Shown in pieces: positions 11,887-23,706 of a stretch of DNA of 64,000 nt. The stretch spans positions 40,710,576 through 40,774,575 of the forward strand of contig NC_053043.1 in NCBI RefSeq assembly GCF_003473485.1, written 5' to 3'. Below the pieces are notes generated by a model, which searched no databases, had not been told where the DNA came from, and saw nothing but the letters and a program-made list of their open reading frames with translations. Source of the DNA: Medicago truncatula. Taxonomy: Eukaryota; Streptophyta; Magnoliopsida; Fabales; Fabaceae. Position numbers and translations under genes: made by a program. How positions within the stretch are numbered: position 1 is the stretch's first letter; the number at the start of each line of letters is the position of its first letter.

Positions 11887-12521
11887 CTAATCATGTGATT
11901 CAAATTCATTACTTTGTTGGTACCATCTAATCATACCACGAGTCACTAAATTCGCCTTTGTTGGCAATCGATTTCGAAGGAGACGCCAAACAAGGATTGA
12001 CACCTTCAACGGAATCTGTCTATGCCAAATTAAATCAGAAACCTCGGTAATCACATTACTCCCATCTGAAGTGAGCAAATCATAAGCTGATCGGACAGTT
12101 TAACTTCCTACAGGGTCGCGAGACCATCTCCAATGATTTGTGGAATTAACCTCCAAAACAACATTAGCTAACAACAACCTACACTCCTCCACTAACATCT
12201 CCTCCCAATCCCACAACCTCATACGCCACTCCCACGCATCACCCCCTTCTCCCCAACCCTTGTCAAACATTTCCTCCACTGTTCGATTTTTATTAAAGTT
12301 TAAGTCATACAAGCGACTGAATCGAACTGACAACGCAATACCTCCCACCCACGGATCAATCCAAAAAAAAGTGTCCCGCCCGTTCCCCACCATTTTTGTA
12401 ACATTATCGTGGAACCACCTATCTCCGCTACCTCCTCCACTACTACTATGCAAACGCACAACCTCCCTCCGCCATCTTTGACAATTTTTATTAATATCCA
12501 AGGTTTAAATAAAATGATCAT
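11887..12521 (-). mobile_element. L1-type LINE fragment (RT C-terminal and zf-RVT region)
   Basis: The minus strand encodes two blocks in sequence. One (12501-12100) contains GNGRDTFFWIDPWVGG, FSRLYDLNFNKNRTVEEMF and NHWRWSRDP. The next (12078-11887) contains VSDLIWHRQIPLKVSILVWR and RNRLPTKANLVTRGM. These are the linker and zinc-binding domain of plant L1 LINE polyproteins. The two blocks lie in different frames around 12090, and endonuclease, RT core and 3' tail are missing, so it is a dead fragment. Confidence 0.85.
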
Positions 12522-13059
12522 ATAAAAAGGGACATAGTGAATATTTAAAATGCTTGTAGGAGGTTATTATTTTCTTTATTAATAAACTTTAGGTTAAATT
12601 ATATTCAACAAAACAAAAATATTTTGTTCATAAAAAACAAAACAACAATATTGCACATTTATAAAAGCATTTTATAAACTAATATCAAAGTGATATAATG
12701 ATATGTATGCATAAAATCATCTCATTAAAAATAAGATAGGAGTAATTAAATTATAAAAATATTTTAAAATGATTATCCCTTTTTTCTTTTTCTTTTTCTT
12801 TTTTGATAGAAGATTATTCATTTTTCAATCACATTCGCTCATAATAAACTTTTAACAAATATAATTCTTCCCTTAAAAGAATAATTAATCCGGGTATTTC
12901 TTTTTCAAGGAAATTATGTTTTTTTTAGGAATTTTTAAGGAAAATTTGATCCATGTATTTATAAAAAAAAAACATATTTAATCAAAAAAAATCCAAATAA
13001 ACTAATATTAGACACGTGTACAAAATGGCTTGTTTCGGTCCTACTAGTAGAGTAACCCA

Positions 13060-13309
13060 TACACACACCACAAACTAATCTGGACCGTCCATATGAAACA
13101 CAATCAACGGCAACAAGTATCGATCCGCGTCATTCAATCTCATTGGTCCAATCATCCCCATCTCACACAATATAAAACCCTCGCTACCATCTTCAATTCT
13201 TCACTCTGAATATTCATCTATATTCTCTCACCGATTCAAAAACTTCACCTTCTTCAAATCTCTCTTTTTTTCGATTTCAATTTCAATTTCTTCATCAATT
13301 TCTTCATCA
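13060..13309 (+). promoter_or_regulatory. Histone H2A promoter, second copy
   Basis: Carries GATCCGCG (13122-13129, histone octamer in reverse), ATTGG (13142-13146, inverted CCAAT) and TATAAAA (13171-13177), in the same order and at nearly the same distances as at 5669-5722. The shared stretch starts near ACCACAAACTAATCT. Sequence further upstream does not match, so the duplicated promoter block is short. Confidence 0.8.
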
Positions 13310-13926
13310 ATGGCTGGTAGAGGCAAAACCCTAGGTTCCGGTTCTGCTAAAAAAGCCACCTCAAGAAGCAGCAAAGCTGGTCTTCAATTCCCCGTTGGCC
13401 GTATCGCTCGTTTCCTCAAAGCCGGAAAATACGCTGAACGTGTTGGTGCTGGTGCTCCTGTTTACCTCGCCGCTGTTCTTGAATATCTCGCCGCTGAGGT
13501 AATTTCCCTTCACCACCTTCATTTTCACATACATATCACCAGATCTAGGGTTTCTTAATTCAACTAGGTTTTCCCCCAATTTTAGTAATTTATCATAATT
13601 TCTGATTAATTTCAACTTAAATTAAATATTTTTGTTGAATTTGAAGTTTTTTGGGTTAATTTGGATTGAATTTGGATTTATTAGGGTTTTGAATTGAATT
13701 TGTGATTTTTGTGTAGGTTTTGGAATTGGCTGGAAATGCTGCAAGAGACAACAAGAAGACAAGAATTGTGCCAAGACACATTCAATTGGCTGTGAGGAAC
13801 GATGAAGAATTGAGCAAGCTTCTTGGTGATGTTACTATTGCTAATGGTGGTGTTATGCCAAATATTCACAACTTGTTGCTTCCAAAGAAAGCTGGTGGTA
13901 ACAACAAGGGTGCTGATGATGAATGA
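13310..13926 (+). CDS. HTA1: Canonical histone H2A, copy 2 (2 exons)
   Basis: Exons 13310-13498 and 13717-13926 join in phase 0 to give 132 residues: [18 protein letters not shown], the full H2A core, and the tail [13 protein letters not shown]. Against copy 1 only the N-terminal tail and the last dozen residues differ. The intron is at the same codon but is 218 bp here against 523 bp in copy 1, with little similarity beyond the splice sites. No H2A.X SQ motif. The N-terminus is the one I recall for Arabidopsis HTA1, apart from one Thr to Ser change. Expected S-phase expression from the octamer promoter. Confidence 0.96.
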
Positions 13927-15444
13927 ATGAATCTTAGCTGAAAAACTTGAGTTTTGAATTTAGTTTATTAATTGTGTTAAATGGGTCTTGGTGTCTTTGT
14001 AGTTCTAGTTAGGTGTTTAGTTAAATGATGTTTATGTGGATATATTTATCTAAGCTTGTTCCTTTGGAAGAGATTAATGAAAATTCATGAATTTGTCCTT
14101 TTTAGTATTTGAATCTCTCAGTTTTCTAGTTAATGTTTCTTCTACTTATATTTCTGATATTGTTTTAATTTATTAACTGTTATTATCATCATGGCCATTT
14201 TTGAAGTGCAAGATTGTTTAAACAAATTATAAGGAATCATAAATTTAGATTTTGGGTTTGAATTTTGCTGTTATGTGATGTTTATATGTTCATCAACATT
14301 TTGCTGTTGGTATACTGTTGAAAGGTTTATATTTGGAATTTGAATGCAATTGCAGTAGTTTGATTTGGTGTGGAATACAGTTGCAGTTATATGGTTTGTA
14401 CATTTTAGATTGTGTTATCTAAATTCTCAGCATTTGGTGTCAATATGATTTTCTTATAACCTTTGGAACAGTATTTGAGATTACTTGGGATGTTTGTTTC
14501 TATTGTTTTACATAATACAACATTTGGTGTCGATAATGCTCTTGAAATCTATCCTCACATAACATATTAACAATAGGTTTGTAATTGAGGTAATGTTTTG
14601 AAATGGTAACTTCCATACATAGGGCTGTTTTGAAGTAGGAAATTTGCATGCACTTCTTTTTGAATAAATGCTTTTTACTTTATTGAGAAAATGAATTGAC
14701 CCTTCTTAATTATCTTTAAATGAACTCACATTTATCTCTATTTTACATATTTATCTATCTCAATAAGAAGTTTAAAGAATTAAAAGGGGTCATTATCATT
14801 ACATTTTAATTTGTCAAAAAAATGAATGAAGTTAAAAAAATATCAATACTTTTATGGAAATTGATTAAAAAATATACCATTTTCATATACTTTTATTGTA
14901 ATTCATTCAAAAATGTACCATATTCATATATAAATGAAGCAGTGCAGTACTTATCTACCAGTTAGGAAAATCAAATAAACAAACTTACATCACTACTTAT
15001 CTAGAAGTGGTTTTTTCACGAGTAAATTATGAATCTAATCCTAACCGACCAACAATAATAACTTTCATAACAACTGTTCTGCATGATGTCAGATCCTTCC
15101 AAGTCTATGTACATTTGAAAATTTTAGTTTGAGGAGCATTAATGCTATGCATACCAAATCTATCTACATTTGAATATTTTAGTTAGAGGAGCATTAATGC
15201 AATGCAACTTAAACCATTAAAGAAGATACACAATTTAACCATCTTTCTACAAAAGGAAAGCCAACAATGACTCTACTACATACATTCAAATTATCAATGA
15301 TCAACAACACAATCACCCTTTTCAAAGATTAGACAAGTAAGCAATCAAATAGTCATGTCTATGTAACAATGCTATAGTAATTAATGACATGACTATTTGA
15401 TGAAAAAAAAAAAATTACAGTACAACTTCCAACTTGAATTGAAC
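13927..15444. other. Interval between H2A copy 2 and the formin gene
   Basis: Contains the 3' flanks of two convergent genes. A tandem repeat of about 47 bp with a 59-bp period is seen at 15102-15148 and 15161-15207 (ACATTTGAA followed by GAGGAGCATTAATGC). No gene seen. Confidence 0.55.
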
Positions 15445-18400
15445 CTATGGACTGTCATCATCTGAACTAAAATCATCCACTCTCCTATCTACCACTGCTG
15501 GAAACATTCGCTCGCGAAAATCTGACGGCGGTGGACGACGAGTTTCTGGCTTTGATGAACCTCTAGAACTAGCAGTATCTTTATCTTGTTTCACATTCTT
15601 TGTTATTGGTTTCTTTGGTGCTTTTTGAATCTCTTTGCACACCTTATCCAACATTATTAAGAAATCACGTACTATTACAAACAATCTTAACCCTTCATCT
15701 CTTCCTGCACTCCCATGAAAATAATCACCAGTACTCTTCACAAGAGCCATGATTTTCTTCTCTTCTTCTAACAAATTTGTGACATCAGCCTCAGCATGCT
15801 CGACAAAACCCTTAACAGTCTCGTAAAACCCCTTATCACCGTCTAAATTGTCCACCATCTCTTTTTTTATGAAATCTCTTGTTTTTATAAGACCATGGCC
15901 TAATCTAGCTGTTGTTCCTGTTAAACCATCAGCATCTAATGCTGCTGCTTTCTTCACATTCTCAAGCTCACTGCTCAAACGCGAAACAACTTGAAGACCA
16001 AGTTCGCGGTAATGGTCTTCCGATTCATGATTAAAGTCTTCAAGAAGGTCCTCGGTTTTTATACTAGAGAAACTACTGCTCTCTTTTATCACTCGGGCTG
16101 ATCTTAATCCTTCGGTTCGGATTATCTCTTGAACAACAAAGTGTAAGAGTGTGATTTTTCCATCTACTCCTTTTACATCAGATAGTTTTAATAGTGTATC
16201 AAGTTTGAATGCAAGTGCACCTCCTCGAAATGTTCCATCGTTCATTCGGTTTCCTGTTTTAAGAACAGCTTCAAGAAGCTTGAGGAATAGTCTACTGTTT
16301 CTTAGTTCCTTACTAGCAACCTGGAATGAGATCAAGGAATGAACCCAATTGGTTTTCATTTTGATAAATAAAAAGAGTGAAGCACAGACACAAACACATA
16401 TACCTGACAAGAACATTGATAGTCTAACATTGACATGTAAACATCGGTAATAATATAAAAGTGGTAGTAATTGAATGTAACCACATCGATGTGAGGATGT
16501 CATGTTGACGTTAGACAACAAGCACAGGAGACACGTTACAATCTGAAGTGTCGGTGCTTAGCAGTCATGACTATCATGTAAGATTAAGACTATAGAGTAT
16601 AAGCAATGTATCAAATGAGTGATGAAATTTAGAGATCCTACCTCTAAAGTTGAGAAAGACTCTCGGGTAGTGGCGAGTTCTTCTTGAAGAGTACTCATGT
16701 AAAGCAATGCATCCATTCGTTTAAAAGCAAATGGAATCTCAACCAGAGATTTCAGGAACCGATCAGCCGGACCCAGTTGAGCAAGACCACCACTGAAAAG
16801 TCTAAGTTTTAGTTCTTCCTCTGAAGTTGGTGCCATCTTCATCAGGGTTTGAAGGAATTCTGGTGGGAGCTCATTTCCTGATCAACCAAAAACATATCAA
16901 AGCTATGATACAAGTGGAATTCTGGTGACAATAAACTATATTTGTTTTGCATTTCTATGTAAGGAGCTATTTTGACCAATATCCAATGTGTGTGCCTCAG
17001 TGAATGTATCTGTGTGAATTATTGGCACAAATCCAATCACTAGACACTGACAAGTCGTCATCGATAATAATTTTGATGGAACAGTTGAATATAAACATGC
17101 GTCCGTGTCAGATACTGACACATATCGGACACCGGACATGCCTTTAATGTGAAGGGTCAATGCTACATACTGATCAAAAGTTAGAACTAATCTAGCATAC
17201 TAAATCCTGCCCAAGTGCATGAAAAATATGCTAGTTTCAAATAGTTTAATTGGTACCGCATATATATGAAATTAATTCTAGGCTTCTATTGATAAATAAA
17301 GTTTGCATACTAAAGCAATGATTTCTAGTTAGTGTTACAACAGAGAATCTGATGATGCTATTATTATCATTATTATTTTCTCCTTGTAGCTATATGCATT
17401 TATAGAAGAAAATTGAAGGAACAGAAAAAAACCTTCAAGTAGTGCATCACGAACTTCTTCTAGTGTCACATTTAATGCTCGCAAGAGAATTGATAAATTT
17501 TGTGCTTTCTTTGAGTCAATGATTTGGATATACTGAGGTGTATCACGTAAGGAAGACTCTTTCCTATGTCCACCTTTGAGTTTATCATTCTGTTGAGTAT
17601 ATCCAAAAAGAGATTCCATCATTTCTTCATTAAACCTGTCACATATTCGATCATCATCAACAACATTAGCCATGTAACACCTATCCATGGTAGATTATTT
17701 TTTATCCGCATCAAAAGAAGATGTTAGCTCAGTAGTAAGAGTTCGGCATTATAATATCAAGGAGTAGAGTTGAAATTTCCTCGTAAATAGTTGTAAAATG
17801 ATCATTAGTACTATTTTAATTAAAAAACGAGAAGAAGAAGAATGATCACTCACTGGAATGATCCTGCTTTGAGTTGATTCCAAACCATAGTTTGATCTGA
17901 GTTTGCTTGAACCTTGTCCCAAAAAAAAGGCTTTAACTTAGTTTTATGACTATCACCTTCACCTTCTGAACCAACAACAGCCTTTTCTTGAACTTTTGAT
18001 CCTAAAGGTCTAGGACCCTTTTGGCCAAATGGCGGAGGAGCTCTTACACCACTCTTAGGAGGCGGTGGTGGACGAGGACCACCTGGTTTCGCACCAGGTG
18101 GTGGTGGTGGAGGAGGCTTAGGACCACCATTTCCAGGTTTCGGTGGTGGAGGTGGAGGAGGACCGCCACCACTAGGCTTCGGTGGTGTGGGAGGAATGGC
18201 ACCACTGCTAGGAGGTGGAGGGGGCGGAGGAGTTTTAACGGCAAAATCAGAAGTCTTATCTGACTGTGGTTCAGTTGAAAGAGGATCAGATCTTCCAGGA
18301 GGAGGTTTCAAAGGTGGAATACCATTTCCTGCCCTACCAGGTGGAGGTTTCAGGTCAAATGATGGTCTTGGAGCATCTTCTTGCATTGCATTCTTTTTTT

Positions 18401-20455
18401 CATCAACAAAAGCATTACTTATTGATTGAACACCATGTTTCTCCTCATTTAGTGAATTTTTTGAAGGGTTATTATTTGAAGAAGAACCTGCAATTAAGAT
18501 TCAAGTACATCATGTCAAGACTAGTACATCATCATAGGCTTAATTGCAATTTCAGTCGCCTTATTTTTCCATATTTACAACTTTGATCCCTCCACAAATT
18601 TTATTCCTCAAATTTCAAAGTATGTGACATTTTCCCGACATTTGCATTTACGGTTGATTTTTTATTACATCGCAAGTGAGCAACTTATGTGGCATAGATG
18701 GTTGATTTTGGTCACCCTATTTGAAGAACCGCCCTAGAGAGTGTTGCACCATCAACCAAGCAGCCACTTAAGCATCTCACTCGTCACCATAAAAATTCAG
18801 TGTCGAAATGTATAAGTGGGGGAAAAGTCAATCACTTTTAAAATCGAGGGACTAAAATTGTGGATTTAGAAACAGGCAACCGAAATTGTGAATGCGAAAA
18901 ATCGAAGAGACTGAAATTGCATTTAACCCTATAACATAGCATTAAAAAGGTGTTACTTGTGAGAGAATGAATTTTTTTGTTATATACCAACAGAGTAATC
19001 ACTCTTGCTCATGCTGAGAAGTGGCCTTTCATCAGTTTGTCTAACTCTACCACTTCCACAACAACATAAAAAGAGAAATGCTGCAAATATAAATGTCACC
19101 AATGCAGTTATAGCTATGGCATGCATAACAGTTTTCTTGTGATCACTACTCTTGTCTTTTTTCGACTTCTTTTTCTTGTCTTTTTTTTCTCCTAAGTGTC
19201 GAGGCGAAACATGACGTAGATATCTTCTGGATGAAACCGATCCCACATAAGCATCGTTTTTTCTCAAACAGTTAAGAAAATTTTGTTTCAAATGTGGATT
19301 GCAAGTACTAATCAATTTTTGTATGTCTTCTTTTGGTATTGATCTGATTTCATTGGTACTACTTGGTGATTCCTTTGGTATGCATAAGCCAAGATCTCCA
19401 ATATCTTTCCTTAAATGAATCAAATCTTCCTTGCAAGTAATCCATAGCATCTCTGCCTGATGTCATGAAACTATAACCCGTTTTAGAGTCCACTCATCTA
19501 AGAGATGGTTACAAAATAATTAAAGAATTTTAACTTAGTAGCAAGTCCCTTTAACAATAATTACATGAGGAAATGCTCAAGCTTAGTGCATGCTCATTCA
19601 CATCATGTGGAAGCATAGATATATTCAGGTTGAAGTAGAAGCATAGATATAGATATATTCTTAAATCAAAATCTTTCTTCATCAATTAAGTGCCTAATTT
19701 GACAAAGAGCATAATAGAGAGTACATAACAAAACCATATGAAATCATTCATATGAAAACATGAGCAGTCCTCAAGACACTTTGAAGACTAGATTATGCAA
19801 CTAATGGAAAAGAACACAAACCCTAGTCATATACAGTGTTATATTCCCGCATTATATGAAAGACATCTCTCACCTTACAAGCTGATTTTTTAAGGTTGAG
19901 TTTAGGTCTATCTGAATTTTAAGACGGTATCAAAGCCTATTCAAAAAATATCGGGCCACCCAATATTAGACCACCCATATATCACACTTCAATTGTCTGA
20001 TCCAACCCAAATTTTAAGATAATATCATAACCTAACTAAGATCCATTATGCCACCCGTTATCAGACCACACATGTTACATTCCAAATATTTAGGTATTGG
20101 TGTGAAGGGGTGTATAATGAGATATGAGAGACTTCCCTCACCTTACAAGATGGTTTCGTAGGGTAAGTTTAATATCGCATGTATGTTACTATGTCATGTT
20201 GACTTAAATTTTCCTCAAATATTTTGGTTGAGGGTGTTAAAATAATGAAAGTATTTCCTAAATGGAAATAACTAGTGAAGTGAGTCTCACCGTATCCTCA
20301 TCCAATAGTCCAGATGCAGGATCAAATAGTTGGCTAATGAATTCTTCATCTGTTTCCTTGTGTTCTTCAATGCTTATAGCTGCTACAATATTGAGAACCA
20401 GAACAATGCAAAAAGTACACTTTATGACACCCATATACTGTTGAATTATTACCAT
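15445..20455 (-). CDS. FH5: Class I formin, FH5 type (6 exons)
   Basis: Exons on the minus strand: 20455-20291, 19450-18988, 18487-17854, 17635-17433, 16877-16642, 16320-15445; all phases join and give 858 residues. Order of parts: signal peptide (about 1-28), an ectodomain with FDPASGLLDEDT, a Lys-rich stretch, one membrane helix (about 162-186, AIAITALVTFIFAAFLFLCC), a proline-rich FH1 region with runs such as PPPPPP, then FH2 starting near KPFFWDKVQAN and containing LLEAVLKTGNRMN and GGALAFKLDTLLKL. FH2 nucleates actin filaments and holds their barbed ends; class I formins anchor this to membranes and cell plates. The start at 20455 has A at -3 and G at +4; an in-frame ATG at 20434 would give 851 residues. 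The symbol rests on family plus gene order. Confidence 0.92.
16930..17165. repeat. Dispersed TGTC-rich repeat in formin intron 4
   Basis: It contains GACACATATCGGACACCGG and ends TCAATGCTACATA. A related piece lies in intron 5 (about 16425-16560, ending AAGTGTCGGTGCTTA) and another in intron 1 of ILR3 (about 60830-60980, ending AAGTGTCAGTGCTACATA). The copy at 60830 has weakly inverted ends (AAGCACCGGCAC against GTGTCAGTGCT), suggesting a MITE family. Class not determined. Confidence 0.45.
18537..18930. mobile_element. MITE-like element in formin intron 2
   Basis: The ends are inverted: GGCTTAATTGCAATTTCAGTC on the left, and read inward from the right GGGTTAAATGCAATTTCAGT. The end sequence resembles that of the 9219 MITE. 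Flanks do not give a clear target-site duplication, so the copy is probably old. Located within the intron 18488-18987, which it makes up almost wholly. Confidence 0.6.
19865..20175. mobile_element. Possible TRIM-like LTR fossil in formin intron 1
   Basis: Two similar stretches about 260 bp apart share the motif CTCACCTTACAAG followed by a GGTTTT-type segment (near 19872 and 20139). The spacing and sequence resemble terminal repeats of short non-autonomous LTR elements of legumes. No coding sequence. It is decayed and the family is uncertain. Confidence 0.35.
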
Positions 20456-23400
20456 CGTGCTTCATATGCTTCTTGTAACATCGAGGCCCATAAAATGTCT
20501 AAATTGCCTTCATCATCCAAAAATCTATCATTTTTCATTACAGCTATATGTATCACTTTCATGAAGGCATGCACAAATTCATCAATTCCCACCAAGGAGG
20601 TAGGAAGAAGAATCAAAATTCTGAAATCAGAAAAAAAACAAAACAAAACAAATAAATTGCCAAATTATTACACATTCAATAAAAACTAATAATTGTCACA
20701 GATAATAAATTAAAACTAACCTGAAATTCCAAATGTGAATGCAAAGATTCACAAAAGTGGTATTTTGTTGTGTATAATTTTTGGTACGTTACAAGGATCC
20801 ACCAATCCAAGGAAAGGAACATAAAACACACGTGATGTTAGATCAATGAAAGAAAGACAACGTGTGACAATGTTTTTTTTGACAAAAATGTATGACAATG
20901 TTGTTGATTATGAGATAATGTTGGAAAATGTAGCAATGATGTTGTTGTTTTTCTTTATTTAAGGTTGTAATGTAACAACAAGTTTCATATATATTATAGT
21001 GATGATGAAGTTGATGAATTGTGATGACGATGATGATGATGGGAAAATTGTTGTTTGGCGCGAGAACCCTTTCACGCACAGGGCCGTCCTATGAATTATT
21101 CTGGATAATAGGACATTGGCACCTACTCAGAAACACAGATTTTTCCTTTTAACCCCTTTCTTTCTCTTTCTCTCATTTTCTTTTTGCTATTTTCTTTTTC
21201 CTGCAAATCTTTTTTTTTTCTTCTCAAAATTTTCTAATTTTACTTTAAAATTCATGAACCGTAGCATTGTAAAATTAGAGATTCGTTATTACTACTACTA
21301 CCTCTTTTTTAGTTTTATTATATTTTTTTAAGGAATTATTATTATTATTATATCACAATAATAATGAAAACATATTCATTGAGATTAAAAAAAAATCAGG
21401 AAACAATTATTTATCTTTTCGATGGAACTCTAAATTACCAATATTAATTTCTCTTAAAAGTCAGTTTTCATACTTTACTTTTGTTGAAACTGATCAACAT
21501 TTAATTGGGATTGTATCCTCTCTCCTTCCATTTCTCTCCCATCTATTAAATTATACTTGTCTCTCTTACCTTCCTCTCTTGTTTTTTTTATTTTCTTTTT
21601 TTCTTTTTCATATAGTTTCTTTTTTAGAATACGAGAGTTTAGTTAAGTTTAAGCTCATCAGGGTCAGAGCAAACATCATGACTTAAAAAACGTTTATAAA
21701 AAAAGTACTTATAAATTGTTCATCAAAGAGGTCTTTGCTTTGGTAAAAGAAGTTGAACCAATAACTTTATACCGTTAGTCAACTCCTCACTAACTAAACA
21801 AACCTTCATTAAATTTTTCAATCGTTTTTGTCACTTACATTTGCATGAGAGGGTCCATTACATATTTAATCTTCATTTGTGAAAGAATTTATAGTAAGAA
21901 TGGTAATTTAATAGAATATAGATTCTCTACATATTATTAAAAATGAAAATTACATTACACTTTTGATCCTAATCATATTGTCGCGTAAGTGTAGTTTAAT
22001 AAATGGCTATCAAAGATATTATATGTTGAGGTCGTGGTTCTAATTTTAAATTTATTATTTCTTTACATTTAAAATGTGTGAATGTAACCGCATGCTACTT
22101 AACAAAAATAAAAAATCATATTTAATCTATATAATTCTACTATTTTTTGTTTTTATATGAATAAATTTATTTGAGATATCTAAATATAAGATACTTAAAT
22201 ATAATAATGTACTTATAAGAAATAAATTAAAAAAATTTGGGGTAGCCAAAGCAAACCTCATGGTTCTAGCCTCAACCTGTTTAGGGAAAGAGATTTTTTA
22301 TAAATAATAAATAAATAAAAGATGAATGAAGAAACTATTGGTATATGACCTGACCCATCATCCAAAGTGTCGTTAATATTCGATGATGGTGTAGAAATTC
22401 TTCCATTACATCGAGTAGATGCCCCATACTTAATTAACAATGCCTATTAAGCTCATTGCCATAGATCAAAAGCTGACGGTCCTTACCACAAAAGATATAG
22501 ATTATGAATGTCCATCATGACAAAAGTCATCCATATTCCTTCCAAGACATGCAATATTCTTTTCACACAACTTTGCTTTGTGGAGAGGCACATCATGAAA
22601 AATCTTGAAATAATGGAATTTGATGATAATATTTCACAAATGTACAGCCACTGATTACTTGTCACTATAAGAAAAACCAGAAATATCTCACTAATTACTT
22701 GTTTTAAAGAATCTCAAAAGATTATGCATGGAAGAAAAGCATTCTCACAATGTGGCAGATCGATGAAAAAAATACAACGATCGGGTGGTAACTCTTGATA
22801 GATTTTGTGCGATCGGGAGCTAGGATTCAATTCGTTTTCACTAAAATTTCAATCCCTCATTTAATTCTTTTCCTAATAGTGTGTTTTGGAAAAGTTAAAA
22901 CATTTTTGTGCAATGTTGTTCCTACAAACCTGCTACTCCCTTATCTGATTCCAACAATTTGTTCATCTTGTTAAAAGTAATCACCATGGCAAATTCCTTA
23001 ATTATACTCATTAATTTATCATGTGCAAGCAATATATCTAACAGAGGTAAGCATCAATTGCCATGTCTTGCACGCGACAAACAGCTAAAAAAGTATCTTG
23101 AGTGATAGAACAGTAATCCTTAACTAGAGTTTTACAGAACATTCATTGAATAGAACAAAGCCTGTTTTCACAGAATGTTCTGCAAACAATATAAGTTAAA
23201 GTTAAACAACATAAGTCATTGATTCGAGATCGGACGGTTGAGATCTATAATTGTATCACAACAGGAAATCCAGATCCATTTCTAACAGAAAACTATAACA
23301 TACTTCAATGTCATGACTAAAATATTATGATTCACCAAATCTAAGTAATCAGAATATAATATAGCAGCAACTATAAAAGAATGTCTAGAATTGCATAAAT

Positions 23401-23706
23401 GTTGCTTAATATAATATACATAATTACAATATAGCATTCCTAGAAAAATTCCTTCATTATGTTGAGCATCAATTACTAGTGTTAACCATACGTAATAGGC
23501 ATGACATGTTTTCTTTTCTCTTTAGAGAGAAGAAAAGTCAAGAAAAGAAAAATATTCCTTTATATCTTTACAGCCTTAAAAAATTCCGAAGGAATTTATT
23601 CTATATGTTTTATTATCAGAATAGCTTCTCTTTCACTATAAGAGAAAAGGCCTCAAAACTCTCTCTCTATACCAAAAAGCCTCACAATTTTGTTGAGAAG
23701 AAATTA
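20456..23706. other. Gene-free interval between formin 5' end and sHSP
   Basis: Holds the presumed promoters and 5' UTRs of the divergent formin and sHSP genes. Pyrimidine-rich tracts at 21140-21230 and 21520-21620, an (ATT)n stretch near 21340, and scattered AT-rich DNA. CAGGGCCGTCCTATG at 21079 resembles a hAT transposon end but no partner end was found. No supported gene. Confidence 0.5.

Noticed and set aside
18021-18586. Several plus-strand and other-frame frames rich in Arg/Trp or Gly
   Set aside because: They are reverse or shifted readings of the proline-codon-rich FH1 region of the formin.
23479-23706. N-terminal extension of the sHSP by 76 residues
   Set aside because: AT-rich leader translation; the family starts near MASSNKKFEV.
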